From assembly GCF_021272185.1 (NCBI RefSeq), contig NZ_JAJSEC010000003.1, positions 370,626-434,625 on the forward strand: a stretch of 64,000 nt of DNA, written 5' to 3'. This document shows, piece by piece, positions 26,077 through 35,128 of this stretch (position 1 is its first letter; each line of letters starts with the position of its first letter). Made by a program: the position numbers and the translations under genes. A model generated the notes under the pieces. The model was not told the DNA's origin and searched no databases. It worked only from the letters and a program-made list of their open reading frames with translations. Source of the stretch: Roseivivax sp. GX 12232. GTDB lineage: Bacteria; Pseudomonadota; Alphaproteobacteria; Rhodobacterales; Rhodobacteraceae.

Positions 26077-26838
26077 ATGAGCGAGATCCAGAAACTGACG
26101 AGCCCCGAGGGGCGTGAGCTGGCCTATGCCAAGACCGAGGGCGAAGGGCCGACGGTGGTCTTCCTCTCGGGCTACAAGTCCGACATGGAGGGCACCAAGG
26201 CGGTGCACCTCGAGGCCTGGGCCAAGGCGCAAGGCCGCGCCTTCCTGCGGCTCGATTATTCCGGCCACGGCCAGTCGGGCGGTGTCTTCGAGGAGGGCGC
26301 CATCGGTGACTGGGCCGCTGATGCCGAGGCGGTGATCCGCGCGGCGGCCCCGGGCAAGGTGCTGCTGGTGGGCTCCTCCATGGGCGGCTGGATCGCGACA
26401 CTCCTGGCCAAGCGGCTGGGCGAGGCGGTCGCGGGCTTCGTCGGCATCGCCGCGGCGCCGGATTTCACCGAAGAGGGCTTCTGGGCCGGTTTCTCCGAGG
26501 CCGAACGCCAGACGATCATGGAAGACGGGCAGATCGAGCTGCCCTCGGACTACGGCGATCCCTATATCGTCACCCGCCGGCTGATCGAGGACGGGCGGGC
26601 GAACCTGGTGATGCGCAGCCCGCTGGTCATGCCTTACCCGGTGCGGCTTTTGCAGGGCACCGAGGACGAGGCCGTCACCCGCGCCACCGCGCTGGGCCTG
26701 CTGGATCACATCTCCGGCGACGACGTGCGGCTGAGCCTGGTGCGCGGCGCCGACCACCGCTTCTCGGACCCCGCCTGCCTGCGGATGATCGAAGTGGCGA
26801 TCGAGGATGTGTTGGCGGGAGGCGCCGCCGCTGGGTGA
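26077..26838 (+). CDS. Alpha/beta hydrolase (ABHD10/carboxylesterase-like)
   Basis: 253 residues of the alpha/beta-hydrolase fold. The nucleophile elbow is VGSSMGGWIA (Ser at about 106), the oxyanion region VFLSGYKSDMEGTKA, the acid in LLQGTEDEAV (about 195) and the His in GADHRFSDP (about 228). DYSGHGQSGG is typical of the ABHD10/palmitoyl-thioesterase-like group. The start at 26077 has GGAGG 7 nt upstream. Substrate unknown. It follows the MFS gene on the same strand and may share its transcript. Confidence 0.85.
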   Translation: MSEIQKLTSPEGRELAYAKTEGEGPTVVFLSGYKSDMEGTKAVHLEAWAKAQGRAFLRLDYSGHGQSGGVFEEGAIGDWAADAEAVIRAAAPGKVLLVGSSMGGWIATLLAKRLGEAVAGFVGIAAAPDFTEEGFWAGFSEAERQTIMEDGQIELPSDYGDPYIVTRRLIEDGRANLVMRSPLVMPYPVRLLQGTEDEAVTRATALGLLDHISGDDVRLSLVRGADHRFSDPACLRMIEVAIEDVLAGGAAAG

Positions 26839-27224
26839 AGGGCGGGGTGCGTCGGCGCACGCCGGGGGCGGCCTTGCAAGGGCAGGGGGCTTGGATGCCC
26901 CCGTGCATGGTTTCTTACAGCCCGCCGCCCCGCGGTCTCGGCCGGTCCGCGCCTGGTTTCCTCCAGCCGCCGCCCCGCAGTCTAGACCAGTCCGCGCAGG
27001 GTCCTAGCGCACCGCGCCGCACCGACGGCCATTCGGCGCTTGGTTCTCAGCGCCCACCGCGCCGCCCCGCCACCCGCTGCCCACCGCGCCGCCCACGCTG
27101 CCCGCTGCCCAGCGCGCCGCTCCCGCCTCTGGCCACGCGAGCCCCTCACACCAGAGCATCAAGCGGAACCCGGTCGCGCGCGGCACGTTCGGCTTGTGAG
27201 TTATCGCAAATCCACGGAGGACCC
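26839..27224. other. Intergenic region with two imperfect tandem repeats
   Basis: 386 bp without a gene. Between about 26920 and 27000 a block containing GCCGCCCCGCGGTCT and GGTCCGCGC is present twice in tandem with a few differences (second version GCCGCCCCGCAGTCT, AGTCCGCGC), followed by C-rich spacer with repeated CCGCGCCGC words. No promoter is obvious; GGAGG at 27216-27220 is the ribosome-binding site of the next gene. Confidence 0.5.
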
Positions 27225-27752
27225 ATGTCCCGCATCGACCCCGGCCAACCGCTTCCCGCCATCGAACTGCCGACCCTCTCGGGCGGCGCCGCCAAGCTCG
27301 GCCAGCCGCAGGGCGACCACGACTGGCAGATGGTCGTGGTCTACCGCGGGCTGCACTGCCCGATCTGCAAGACCTACCTCAAGGAGCTGCAGGAACTGGC
27401 GCCGCGCTTCTCCGAGCTGGGCATCGACCTCCTGGCGATCTCGGGCGACCCCGAGGACAAGGCCCGCGCCTTCGTCGAGGAGACCGGCATCTCGCTGACT
27501 GTCGGTTATGACCTGAGCCTCTCGGACATGAGCCGCCTCGGCCTCTACATCTCGGACCCGCGCGGCCCGCAGGAGACCGACCAGCCCTTCGCCGAGCCCG
27601 GCCTCTACGTGGTCAACGCCGAAGGCAACCTGCAGATCGTCGACATCTCCAACGCGCCCTTCTCGCGGCCCGACCTGCAGAAGGTGATGAAGGGCATCTC
27701 CTTCATCCGCGAGAAGGACTACCCGATCCGGGGCACCAGCAAGGCCGCCTGA
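27225..27752 (+). CDS. Peroxiredoxin-like (AhpC/TSA family) protein
   Basis: 175 residues with a thioredoxin-like fold. The active-site region reads VVVYRGLHCPICKTYLKEL, with Cys45 and Cys48 forming a CxxC where classical peroxiredoxins have a TxxC, as in the peroxiredoxin-like AhpC/TSA subgroup. ELGIDLLAISGDPEDKARAFVEETG follows. It probably reduces peroxides or disulfides in the cytoplasm; no signal peptide is present. The ATG at 27225 is preceded by a perfect GGAGG. Confidence 0.85.
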   Translation: MSRIDPGQPLPAIELPTLSGGAAKLGQPQGDHDWQMVVVYRGLHCPICKTYLKELQELAPRFSELGIDLLAISGDPEDKARAFVEETGISLTVGYDLSLSDMSRLGLYISDPRGPQETDQPFAEPGLYVVNAEGNLQIVDISNAPFSRPDLQKVMKGISFIREKDYPIRGTSKAA

Positions 27753-28148
27753 TCGACGCCTATGCCCGAGCCCAAGCTGCGGCCGCGTCCCTCCGAGGGC
27801 GCGGCCGCTTGCGTTTGGGGTAAGGGAGTGCGCCCCAGACACCCGCCTTTCGGCACGAGGTGCACCGTCCCCGGTCCGCTGATCCGGGGTGCGTCGCTCG
27901 GGGCGAAGCGTCCGCACCCGACGAAACACCCCCCATTCTCCGAGGCCCCCCCTCCCTGAGCCAATGACAGGGACCGCGCCCCTTGAGACGCACCGCCCCC
28001 AACCCACCGACACCCGCGACATCGCCCCGGGCGCGGCCGCTCGCGCATGGGCGAGAGTTTCTCTGGCCTGAGCGCGGCAAGCCCGCTACTATGACGCCCG
28101 AGACCCGGACAACCGGGCGTATCGAGGCAGAAAATTCGGGCGGTTCCC
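27753..28148. other. Intergenic region before ftsW
   Basis: 396 bp with no gene. It holds the hairpin at 27779-27808 and otherwise C-rich spacer. It marks the upstream limit of the division cluster: the genes that usually precede ftsW (murD, mraY, murF, murE) are absent, so ftsW must have its own promoter here. I could not identify it with confidence. Confidence 0.5.
27779..27808 (+). terminator. Long palindromic hairpin after the peroxiredoxin-like gene
   Basis: GCGGCCGCG (27779-27787) pairs perfectly with CGCGGCCGC (27800-27808), with CCCTC/GAGGG able to extend the stem inside. It lies 27 bp after the stop codon and is followed by TTGCGTTTGG, a weak U-tract. A terminator is likely. Confidence 0.6.
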
Positions 28149-29315
28149 ATGACCGAGATGGTATATGGCACGGTACCGGTGCGCGACAGCGAGCCGATCC
28201 TGCCGAAATGGTGGCGGACGATCGACAAGTGGTCGCTCTCCTGCATCCTCATTCTCTTCGCGATCGGCATCCTGCTGGGTCTCGCGGCCTCGCCGCCCCT
28301 GGCCGAGCGCAACGGCTTCGACCCCTTCCACTACGTCCAGCGCCAGGCGGTCTTCGGCTTCGCGGCGCTGGGGGCGATGTTCATCACCTCGATGATGGCA
28401 CCCGCGACGGTGCGGCGCCTGGCGATCCTGGGGTTCCTGGTGTCCTTCGTGGCGCTGGCGCTCCTGCCGTTCTTCGGCACCGACTTCGGCAAGGGGGCGG
28501 TGCGCTGGTATTCGCTGGGCTTCGCGAGCCTGCAGCCCTCTGAGTTCCTGAAGCCCACCTTCCTCGCGGTCGCCGCCTGGATGATCGCCGCGGCGCAGGA
28601 CATCGGCGGCCCGCCGGGGCGGCTCTGGTCCTTCTGCCTGGTGACGGCCATCGTGCTGATGCTGGCCATGCAGCCCGACTTCGGCCAGGCCTGCCTGGTG
28701 CTCTTCGGCTGGGGGGTGATGTATTTCGTCGGCGGCGCGCCCATGGTGCTGCTGATCGGCATGGCCGGGCTCGTGGTGCTGGGCGGCATGGTCGCCTACA
28801 ACAACTCCGAGCATTTCGCCCGCCGCATCGACGGCTTCCTCGATCCCGACATCGATCCGACCACCCAGATCGGCTATGCCACCAACGCCATCCAGGAGGG
28901 CGGCTTCCTGGGCGTGGGCGTCGGCGAGGGCCAGGTGAAATGGTCGCTGCCCGATGCCCATACCGATTTCATCATCGCGGTCGCCGCCGAGGAATACGGG
29001 CTCGTTCTTGTCCTCCTGATCATCTGTCTTTATGCGCTCGTCGTCGTCCGGTCGCTCCTGCGGCTGATGAAGGAACGCGATCCCTTCATCCGGCTTGCCG
29101 GGACCGGGCTGGCCTGCATGTTCGGCGTGCAGGCGATGATCAACATGGGCGTCGCGGTGCGGCTTCTTCCGGCCAAGGGCATGACCCTGCCGTTCGTGAG
29201 CTACGGCGGCTCGTCGCTGATCGCCATGGGCATTACGGTGGGCATGCTGCTCGCCTTCACCCGGACGCGGCCGCAGGGCGAGATCGGCGACCTCCTGCGC
29301 GGGCGGCTGCGCTAA
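28149..29315 (+). CDS. ftsW: FtsW, SEDS-family septal peptidoglycan glycosyltransferase
   Basis: A 388-residue SEDS protein with about ten membrane segments. Signature regions are RWYSLGFASLQPSEFLKPTFL, QPDFGQACLVLFGWG, TNAIQEGGFLGVGVGEGQVKWSLPDAHTDFIIAVAAEEYG and LPFVSYGGSSLIA near the end. FtsW polymerises lipid II at the division site together with a class B penicillin-binding protein. Position directly before murG and the other mur/fts genes separates it from RodA. The ATG at 28149 gives a short cytoplasmic N-terminus (MTEMVYGTVPVRDSEPILPKWW). Confidence 0.93.
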   Translation: MTEMVYGTVPVRDSEPILPKWWRTIDKWSLSCILILFAIGILLGLAASPPLAERNGFDPFHYVQRQAVFGFAALGAMFITSMMAPATVRRLAILGFLVSFVALALLPFFGTDFGKGAVRWYSLGFASLQPSEFLKPTFLAVAAWMIAAAQDIGGPPGRLWSFCLVTAIVLMLAMQPDFGQACLVLFGWGVMYFVGGAPMVLLIGMAGLVVLGGMVAYNNSEHFARRIDGFLDPDIDPTTQIGYATNAIQEGGFLGVGVGEGQVKWSLPDAHTDFIIAVAAEEYGLVLVLLIICLYALVVVRSLLRLMKERDPFIRLAGTGLACMFGVQAMINMGVAVRLLPAKGMTLPFVSYGGSSLIAMGITVGMLLAFTRTRPQGEIGDLLRGRLR

Positions 29316-29367
29316 GCCGGGCCTCGCGCGCGGGTCGGCACGCGCGCCAGGATAGGAGGGATGAGAT

Positions 29368-30465
29368 ATGACCGAGGGCACTCCCCCGCTTCTGGTCATC
29401 GCGGCCGGCGGCACGGGCGGGCACATGTTCCCCGCCCAGAGCCTGGCCGAGGTCATGCTGCGGCGCGGCTGGCGGGTGAAACTCTCCACCGACGCCCGCG
29501 GCGCGCGCTACACCGGCGGATTTCCGCATACCGTCGAGATCGAGCAGGTCTCCTCGGGGACCTTCGCCCGGGGCGGGCTCCTGTCCAAGGCGCGGGTGCC
29601 CTTCACCGTGGCCGGCGGCACGCTGGCAATGACCTGGCGGATGATGCGCGACCGCCCGACGGTGGTGGTGGGCTTCGGCGGCTACCCCTCGATCCCGGCG
29701 CTGAGCGCCGCGACGCTGCTGCGGCTGCCGCGGATGATCCACGAACAGAACGGCGTGCTGGGCCGGGTGAACGCGCTTTTCGCCACCCGCGTCGACCGCA
29801 TCGCCTGCGGCACCTGGCCGACCGAGCTGCCCGAGGGCGTCGAGGCCATGCACACCGGCAACCCCGTGCGCATGGCGGTCTACGAGCGGCGCGGCGCGGG
29901 CTACATCCCGCCCGGCGACTACCCGATGTCGCTTCTGGTGATCGGCGGCAGCCAGGGCGCGCGGGTGCTCTCGGACGTGGTGCCCCCGGCCATCGCCAGC
30001 CTGCCGGTCGACTACCTGCGCCACCTGCGCGTCAGCCACCAGGCCCGCGAGGAGGACCTCGAGCGGGTGCGCGGCTTCTACGCCGAACACGGCATCGACG
30101 CCGAGGTGGCGCCCTTCTTCAAGGACATTCCCGCGCGCATGAGCGAGGCGCAGCTGGTGATCTCGCGCTCGGGCGCTTCCTCGGTGGCCGATCTCTCGGT
30201 GATCGGGCGTCCGGCGATCCTGGTGCCCTTCGCCGCCGCCACCGCCGACCACCAGACCGCCAATGCCCGCGGGCTGACCGAGGCCGGCGGCGCGATCCGC
30301 ATCCCCGAGCGCCGGCTCTCGGTCGAGAGCTGCGCCGAGGCGATCCAGAGCGTGCTCGAACATCCCGACGGCGCCATGCAGATGGCCCGCGCCGCGCTGA
30401 GCACCGGCAAGCCCGAGGCCGCCGAGGCCCTGGCCGAGCTGGTCGAAGACCTCGCCCGGCCGTGA
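29368..30465 (+). CDS. murG: UDP-GlcNAc:lipid I N-acetylglucosaminyltransferase
   Basis: 365 residues, GT-B fold. The N-terminal [17 protein letters not shown] binds lipid I and membrane, followed by [37 protein letters not shown] and the UDP-binding [36 protein letters not shown]. It makes lipid II at the inner face of the membrane. It follows ftsW by 52 bp and an AGGAGGG ribosome-binding site precedes the ATG. Confidence 0.96.
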   Translation: MTEGTPPLLVIAAGGTGGHMFPAQSLAEVMLRRGWRVKLSTDARGARYTGGFPHTVEIEQVSSGTFARGGLLSKARVPFTVAGGTLAMTWRMMRDRPTVVVGFGGYPSIPALSAATLLRLPRMIHEQNGVLGRVNALFATRVDRIACGTWPTELPEGVEAMHTGNPVRMAVYERRGAGYIPPGDYPMSLLVIGGSQGARVLSDVVPPAIASLPVDYLRHLRVSHQAREEDLERVRGFYAEHGIDAEVAPFFKDIPARMSEAQLVISRSGASSVADLSVIGRPAILVPFAAATADHQTANARGLTEAGGAIRIPERRLSVESCAEAIQSVLEHPDGAMQMARAALSTGKPEAAEALAELVEDLARP

Positions 30466-30475
30466 CCCTCAGACC

Positions 30476-30511
30476 CGCCCAGACCTGCGCCCAGACTTGC
30501 GCCCAGAGCTG
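30476..30511 (+). repeat. Short tandem repeat between murG and murC
   Basis: Three 12-bp units CGCCCAGACCTG, CGCCCAGACTTG and CGCCCAGAGCTG in the 82-bp murG-murC gap, followed by a further CGCCCAG before the AAAGGAG ribosome-binding site of murC. Non-coding; probably replication slippage. Confidence 0.75.
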
Positions 30512-30547
30512 CGCCACTACCCGCGCCCAGAAAGGAGCCTTCCGCCC

Positions 30548-31948
30548 ATGAACGCCGCCGCCACCAAGCTGCCGACCGATGTCGGCCCGATCCATTTCGT
30601 CGGCATCGGGGGCATCGGCATGTCCGGCATCGCGGAGGTGCTGTTGAACCACGGCTACGCGGTGCAGGGCTCGGACCTGAAGGCCTCCAAGATCACCGAG
30701 CGGCTCGCGGGCCTCGGTGCGCGGATCTTCGAGGGCCAGAGCGGTGAGAACCTCGAGGGCGCGGAGGTCGTGGTGATCTCCTCGGCGATCAAGCCGGGCA
30801 ACCCCGAGCTCGACGCCGCGCGCCAGCAGGGCCTGCCGGTGGTGCGCCGCGCCGAGATGCTGGCCGAGCTGATGCGGCTGAAGTCCAACATCGCGGTCGC
30901 CGGCACCCACGGCAAGACCACCACCACCACGCTGGTGGCCGAGCTCCTGGTCTCGGGCGGGATCGACCCGACGGTGATCAACGGCGGCATCATCCACGCC
31001 TATGGCTCCAACGCCCGGATGGGGCAGGGCGAATGGATGGTGGTCGAGGCCGACGAGAGCGACGGCACCTTCAACCGCCTGCCCGCGACCATCGCCATCG
31101 TGACCAACATCGATCCCGAGCACATGGAGCACTGGGGCGACTTCGAGCGGCTGAAGCAGGGTTTCACCGATTTCGTCTCGAACATCCCCTTCTACGGGCT
31201 GGCGGTCTGCTGCACCGACCACGAGGAGGTGCAGCGCCTGGTCGGCCGGATCTCCGACCGCCGGGTGGTGACCTACGGCTTCAACAGCCAGGCCGACGTG
31301 CGCGCGGTGAACCTGCGCTACGAGGCGGGCGTGGCGCATTTCGACGTGGCGCTGCAGGCCGAGGGCCAGGTGATCGAGGGCTGCACCCTGCCGATGCCCG
31401 GGGACCACAACGTCTCGAACGCGCTTTCTGCGGTCGCCGTGGCGCGGCATCTCGGCATGAAGGCCGAGGAGATCCGCGCGGCGCTGGCCAAGTTCGGCGG
31501 CGTGAACCGGCGCTTCACCCGGGTCGGCGAGGTCGGCGGCGTCACGGTGATCGACGATTACGGCCATCACCCGGTCGAGATCCAGGCGGTGCTGCGCGCC
31601 GCCCGCCAGGCCACCACCGGCCGGGTCATCGCGGTGCATCAGCCGCACCGCTACTCGCGGCTCTCGAGCCTCTTCGAGGACTTCTGCGGCTGTTTCAACG
31701 AGGCCGACGTGGTGGCCATAGCCAATGTCTATGCCGCCGGAGAGGACCCGATCCCCGGCGCCTCGCGCGACGACCTGGTGGCCGGGCTGATCCGCCACGG
31801 CCACCGCAACGCCCATGCGATCAGCGACGAGGAAGAGCTCGCCGCCCTGGTCCGCGCCGAGGCCCGCCCCGGCGACATGGTGGTCTGCCTCGGCGCCGGC
31901 ACGATCAGCGCCTGGGCGCATGGCCTGCCGGCCCAGCTCGGGGGCTGA
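30548..31948 (+). CDS. murC: UDP-N-acetylmuramate-L-alanine ligase
   Basis: 466 residues. N-terminal Rossmann-like [20 protein letters not shown]-binding [12 protein letters not shown] starting at residue 119, central EADESDGTF and [11 protein letters not shown], and the C-terminal ligase segments INDGYGHHP-type ([12 protein letters not shown]) and HQPHRYSRL. It adds L-alanine to UDP-MurNAc in peptidoglycan precursor synthesis. The ATG at 30548 is preceded by AAAGGAG. It lies within the mur/fts cluster between murG and DUF2484/murB. Confidence 0.96.
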   Translation: MNAAATKLPTDVGPIHFVGIGGIGMSGIAEVLLNHGYAVQGSDLKASKITERLAGLGARIFEGQSGENLEGAEVVVISSAIKPGNPELDAARQQGLPVVRRAEMLAELMRLKSNIAVAGTHGKTTTTTLVAELLVSGGIDPTVINGGIIHAYGSNARMGQGEWMVVEADESDGTFNRLPATIAIVTNIDPEHMEHWGDFERLKQGFTDFVSNIPFYGLAVCCTDHEEVQRLVGRISDRRVVTYGFNSQADVRAVNLRYEAGVAHFDVALQAEGQVIEGCTLPMPGDHNVSNALSAVAVARHLGMKAEEIRAALAKFGGVNRRFTRVGEVGGVTVIDDYGHHPVEIQAVLRAARQATTGRVIAVHQPHRYSRLSSLFEDFCGCFNEADVVAIANVYAAGEDPIPGASRDDLVAGLIRHGHRNAHAISDEEELAALVRAEARPGDMVVCLGAGTISAWAHGLPAQLGG

Positions 31949-32046
31949 GGGGATGGGAGCGGTGGTCCTGATGGCCGGTTCGGTGGCGCTGCCGGGAGCG
32001 GGTGCGTGAGGGCCGTGGTTTTCAGTTGGTGCCGCATCGCGGGGCT

Positions 32047-32062
32047 GGGGCACGAGTGCCCC
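32047..32062 (+). promoter_or_regulatory. Hairpin and 13-bp direct repeat upstream of the DUF2484 gene
   Basis: GGGGCAC-GA-GTGCCCC is a perfect 7-bp hairpin in the murC-DUF2484 gap. It lies between two identical 13-bp copies of GCGGGTGCGTGAG (31998-32010 and 32090-32102), the second of which contains the start codon of the DUF2484 gene. GGTTCGG also precedes both copies, so a short segment appears duplicated. Confidence 0.5.
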
Positions 32063-32097
32063 GATTTCGATTTGGTTCGGCTTCGCGGGGCGGGTGC

Positions 32098-32352
32098 GTG
32101 AGCCCCTCGCTGATCCTGGTGCTCTGCTGGGCGCTCCTGGCGAACCTCCTGGCGATGCTGCCCTCGCGGGACAACCACTGGACTCGGGCCTATGTGCTGA
32201 TCGCGCTGGGCATCCCGCTCCTGGGTTTCGTGACCTATCAGAACGGGCCTTTCGTGGGCCTCCTCGCCTTTGCCGCCGGTGCCAGCATGCTGCGCTGGCC
32301 CCTGCGCTTCCTCGCCGCCTGGCTGCGGAGGCGTTTGGGGCGCGGGGTTTAG
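32098..32352 (+). CDS. DUF2484 small membrane protein
   Basis: 84 residues with two or three hydrophobic segments (about 4-20, 31-47, 50-66) and a basic C-terminus (RWPLRFLAAWLRRRLGRGV). The start is GTG at 32098, giving SPSLILVLCWALLANLLAMLPSRDNHW, the usual DUF2484 N-terminus, with GGGG 7 nt upstream. A longer reading from a GTG at 32002 would add an unconserved Arg/Gly-rich segment. DUF2484 genes sit between murC and murB in Rhodobacterales, suggesting an envelope role, but no function is known. Confidence 0.78.
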   Translation: MSPSLILVLCWALLANLLAMLPSRDNHWTRAYVLIALGIPLLGFVTYQNGPFVGLLAFAAGASMLRWPLRFLAAWLRRRLGRGV

Positions 32353-32553
32353 GAGGGGGCTGACGGAGATGGCGCGGGGAGGTGGTTTGCTGCCGAGCTG
32401 CTTCACAGCCGAGCATCAAGCTTCTTACCCTCCAAGAGCGCCGCGCGCCCCGAGTTCCATTCAGAACCGAAAGCGCCAAGCGCACACCTGATCCAACCCG
32501 CTCGATCCGCTCGCCGCACCCAACTCATCCCCAACGGCAATCTCAGGCGCCAC

Positions 32554-32720
32554 TTGCGCCCGAATAGCACCGAAGGTGCCGGGCGCGCGCCGGACCGGCC
32601 CCTTGGGCCGGCGCTCCTTGGGATGGTATGCATCGCTCACCCCTAGTCCTGACCTTGCATGGATTAAGCGCATAGCTCAGAGGTCGGCAGCGCCGGCCCC
32701 CGGTCCGGCGCGCGCCCTCT
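32554..32720 (+). repeat. Dispersed inverted-arm element, copy 1
   Basis: Begins TTGCGCCCGAATAGCACC, includes the small hairpin GCACC-GAA-GGTGC, then the 5' arm GGGCGCGCGCCGGACCGG (32581-32598) and inner arm GGGCCGGCGCT. A 60-70 bp centre containing AGTCCTGACCTTG and GGATTAAGCGC follows, then the complementary inner arm AGCGCCGGCCC and outer arm CCGGTCCGGCGCGCGCCC (32700-32717), ending CTCT. Confidence 0.9.
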
Positions 32721-32813
32721 GGTGGGGTGGGTGGAGAGGGCGGTGGTTTGGCTTTCAGGCGTGCCCATCTGCACCGCCGTTCCACTAGAGTGGATCGTCT
32801 CAACAAACGCCTC

Positions 32814-32979
32814 CTTGCGCCCGAATAGCACCGAAGGTGCCGGGCGCGCGCCGGACCGGCCCGATGGGCCGGCGCTCCTTGGGGCGGCGTGCGCAGATCA
32901 GCCCTAGTCCTGACCTTGCTGGGATAAAGTGCCTCGCTCGGAGCTCAGCAGCGCCGGCCCCCGGTCCGGCGCGCCCTCT
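32814..32979 (+). repeat. Dispersed inverted-arm element, copy 2
   Basis: Same order and orientation as copy 1, 260 bp downstream. The 5' arm is intact (32842-32859), while the 3' arm lacks one GC dinucleotide (CCGGTCCGGCGCGCCC). The centre has AGTCCTGACCTTG and GGGATAAAGTGC. Similarity to copy 1 continues about 70 bp beyond the element, so the pair looks like a tandem duplication of a unit of about 260 bp. Confidence 0.9.
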
Positions 32980-33191
32980 GGCGGGATGGGTGGAGAGGGC
33001 AGGGGGGCGGCTTTAAGGGGCGTCAGTCTGCACGACTGTTCGTTCTCGCCTTCACCTGGCCAACAGACGCTCCCTCCCGCCAGGAGTTCACCAAAGCTGC
33101 CAGGCGCGCCGCGGACTGGGGCAGGCGCCTGCCGACCCACCCTGCCCCCACACCCCTTGCACCTCCGTCTCGCCGCGCCGATAAGCGCCGC

Positions 33192-34115
33192 ATGATCGAC
33201 ATGCCCCAGACCCGAGGAAAACTCACCCAGGACCGCGCGCTGGCGGATCTGACCTGGCTGCGCGTGGGCGGGCCGGCCGACTGGTTCTACCAGCCCGCCG
33301 ACCGCGAGGACCTCGCCGCGTTCCTCGCCGCCCTCCCCGAAGACCTGCCGGTTTTCCCCATGGGCGTCGGCTCGAACCTGATCGTGCGCGACGGCGGGCT
33401 CCGGGCGGTGGTGATCCGGCTCGGACGGGGCTTCAACACAATCACCGTCGAGGCGGGGAACCGCCTGCGCGTCGGCGCCGCGGCGCTCGATGCCCATGTG
33501 GCGCGCAAGGCGGCGGATGCGGGCGTGGACCTGACCTTCCTGCGCACCATCCCCGGCGCCATCGGCGGGGCGGTGCGGATGAACGCGGGCTGCTACGGCA
33601 CCTATCTCGCCGATTGCCTGGTCGAGGCGACGGCGGTGACGCGGAGGGGCGAGGTGGTGACCCTCACCCCCGCGGACCTGAACCTGCAATACCGCCAGAG
33701 CGACCTGCCCGAGGGCTGGGTGTTGACCGAGGCACTCCTCGAAGGCCCCGCCGGCGCGCCGGACGACCTGCACGCCAAGATGGAAGATCAGCTCGCCCGC
33801 CGCGATGCCTCCCAGCCCACCAAGGAGCGCACCGCAGGCTCGACCTTCCGCAACCCGGCGGGCTTTTCCTCGACCGGGCGGGCGGACGACAGCCAGGAGC
33901 TCAAGGCCTGGAAGGTGATCGACGAGGCGGGCCTGCGTGGAGCGCGCCGCGGCGGCGCCCAGATGAGCGAGAAACACCCCAATTTCCTGATCAACACCGG
34001 CGGCGCCAGCGCCGCCGACCTCGAGGAATTGGGCGAGGAAGTTCGAAAAAAGGTTTTCCAAAACAGCGGAATACGGCTAGACTGGGAAATCAGACGCGTG
34101 GGCGATCCCGCGTAG
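33192..34115 (+). CDS. murB: UDP-N-acetylenolpyruvoylglucosamine reductase
   Basis: 307 residues of the type I/II FAD-dependent MurB family. FAD-binding segments are [27 protein letters not shown] and the [17 protein letters not shown] loop; the C-terminus includes TAGSTFRNP (catalytic Ser), [13 protein letters not shown] and [14 protein letters not shown]. It reduces enolpyruvyl-UDP-GlcNAc to UDP-MurNAc. The ATG at 33192 matches the family length, with a second in-frame ATG at 33201. It lies far (840 bp) from the preceding cluster gene because of the inserted repeat region. Confidence 0.95.
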   Translation: MIDMPQTRGKLTQDRALADLTWLRVGGPADWFYQPADREDLAAFLAALPEDLPVFPMGVGSNLIVRDGGLRAVVIRLGRGFNTITVEAGNRLRVGAAALDAHVARKAADAGVDLTFLRTIPGAIGGAVRMNAGCYGTYLADCLVEATAVTRRGEVVTLTPADLNLQYRQSDLPEGWVLTEALLEGPAGAPDDLHAKMEDQLARRDASQPTKERTAGSTFRNPAGFSSTGRADDSQELKAWKVIDEAGLRGARRGGAQMSEKHPNFLINTGGASAADLEELGEEVRKKVFQNSGIRLDWEIRRVGDPA

Positions 34116-34213
34116 GCGACAGAAGGGCAGAACAGCCCCGGCGCCAGGTGCAATCGCAGGCAGGTTGCAAAGAAGAATAGGGGCAAAGCCCCGACTTGAG
34201 AGGCAGTTTCGGG

Positions 34214-35128
34214 ATGTCGAGCAGGGCAACCCCGAAAGTGGCGGTGATTATGGGCGGACCCTCGCGAGAACGCGAGGTCTCACTCAGTTCCGGCAGGGAA
34301 TGCGCCGCCGCTTTGCGGACAGAGGGTTTTGAGGTGATCGAGGTCGATGCCGGCCGCGACCTCGTTGCGCGTCTCTCGGAGATTTCCCCAGATGTCGTCT
34401 TCAACGCCCTGCATGGCCGCTGGGGCGAGGACGGCTGCGTCCAGGGGCTGCTGGAATGGCAGGGCTGGCCCTACACCCATTCGGGCGTCCTGGCCTCGGC
34501 GCTCGCCATGGACAAGGAACGCACCAAGGAGGTCTACCGCGCCGCCGGGCTGCCGGTGGCCGAGAGCCGCCTGGCGACCAAATCCGAGGTCATGGCCGCC
34601 CATGTGCTGCCGCCGCCCTACGTAGTTAAACCCTATAACGAGGGCTCCTCGGTCGGGGTCTACCTGGTCCATGAGGATGCCAACGGCCCGCCGGTCCTCG
34701 ACGATCAGATGCCCGATCTGGTCATGGTCGAGGCCTTCCTGCCCGGCCGCGAGCTGACCACCACGGTCATGGGCGACCGGGCGCTCGGGGTGACCGAGAT
34801 CGTCACCGAGGGCTGGTACGACTACGCCGCCAAATACACCCCCGGCGGCTCGCGCCACATCTGCCCCGCCGAGATCCCCGAGGAGATCACCGAGGCCTGC
34901 CTCGACTACGCGCTGCGCGCCCATGCGGCGCTCGGGCTGCGCGGGGTCAGCCGCACCGATTACCGCTGGGACGAGCGCCGCGGCCCCGAGGGGCTGGTGC
35001 TGCTCGAGACCAACACCCAGCCCGGCATGACGCCGACCTCGCTTTCGCCCGAGCACGCCCAGCTTGCCGGGATGAGCTTCGGCGCCTTCTGCCGCTGGAT
35101 GGTGGAGGATGCCTCGTGCCCCAGGTGA
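34214..35128 (+). CDS. ddl: D-alanine-D-alanine ligase
   Basis: 304 residues, ATP-grasp enzyme joining two D-Ala for the peptidoglycan stem peptide. Motifs are [39 protein letters not shown], the ATP-binding [31 protein letters not shown] and [17 protein letters not shown]. The ATG at 34214 is chosen over an in-frame TTG at 34196. The downstream ftsQ start lies inside its last codons. Confidence 0.95.
   Translation: MSSRATPKVAVIMGGPSREREVSLSSGRECAAALRTEGFEVIEVDAGRDLVARLSEISPDVVFNALHGRWGEDGCVQGLLEWQGWPYTHSGVLASALAMDKERTKEVYRAAGLPVAESRLATKSEVMAAHVLPPPYVVKPYNEGSSVGVYLVHEDANGPPVLDDQMPDLVMVEAFLPGRELTTTVMGDRALGVTEIVTEGWYDYAAKYTPGGSRHICPAEIPEEITEACLDYALRAHAALGLRGVSRTDYRWDERRGPEGLVLLETNTQPGMTPTSLSPEHAQLAGMSFGAFCRWMVEDASCPR

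Larger units (their letters stand above)
32353..33191. other. 839-bp intergenic region in the mur cluster carrying two copies of the dispersed element
   Basis: An unusually long gap between cotranscribed peptidoglycan genes. It contains copies 1 and 2 of the 167-bp inverted-arm element (listed separately) and flanking sequence that is itself partly duplicated: both copies are followed by GGGTGGAGAGGG and, 30-40 bp later, TCTGCAC and GTTC words. No gene is supported; the small open frames here come from the repeats. Confidence 0.7.

Noticed and set aside
30476..30511. CRISPR-like tandem repeats between murG and murC.
   Set aside because: Units are 12 bp, directly adjacent without spacers, only three in number, and no cas genes are present.
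32002..32097. Longer version of the DUF2484 gene starting at GTG 32002.
   Set aside because: The added residues are Arg/Gly-rich and lack the family pattern, and the GTG at 32098 gives the canonical N-terminus with a ribosome-binding site.
32641..32700. tRNA A-box-like word CATAGCTCAGAGG in element copy 1.
   Set aside because: The word is not conserved in the other copies, and no acceptor, anticodon or T arm can be formed.
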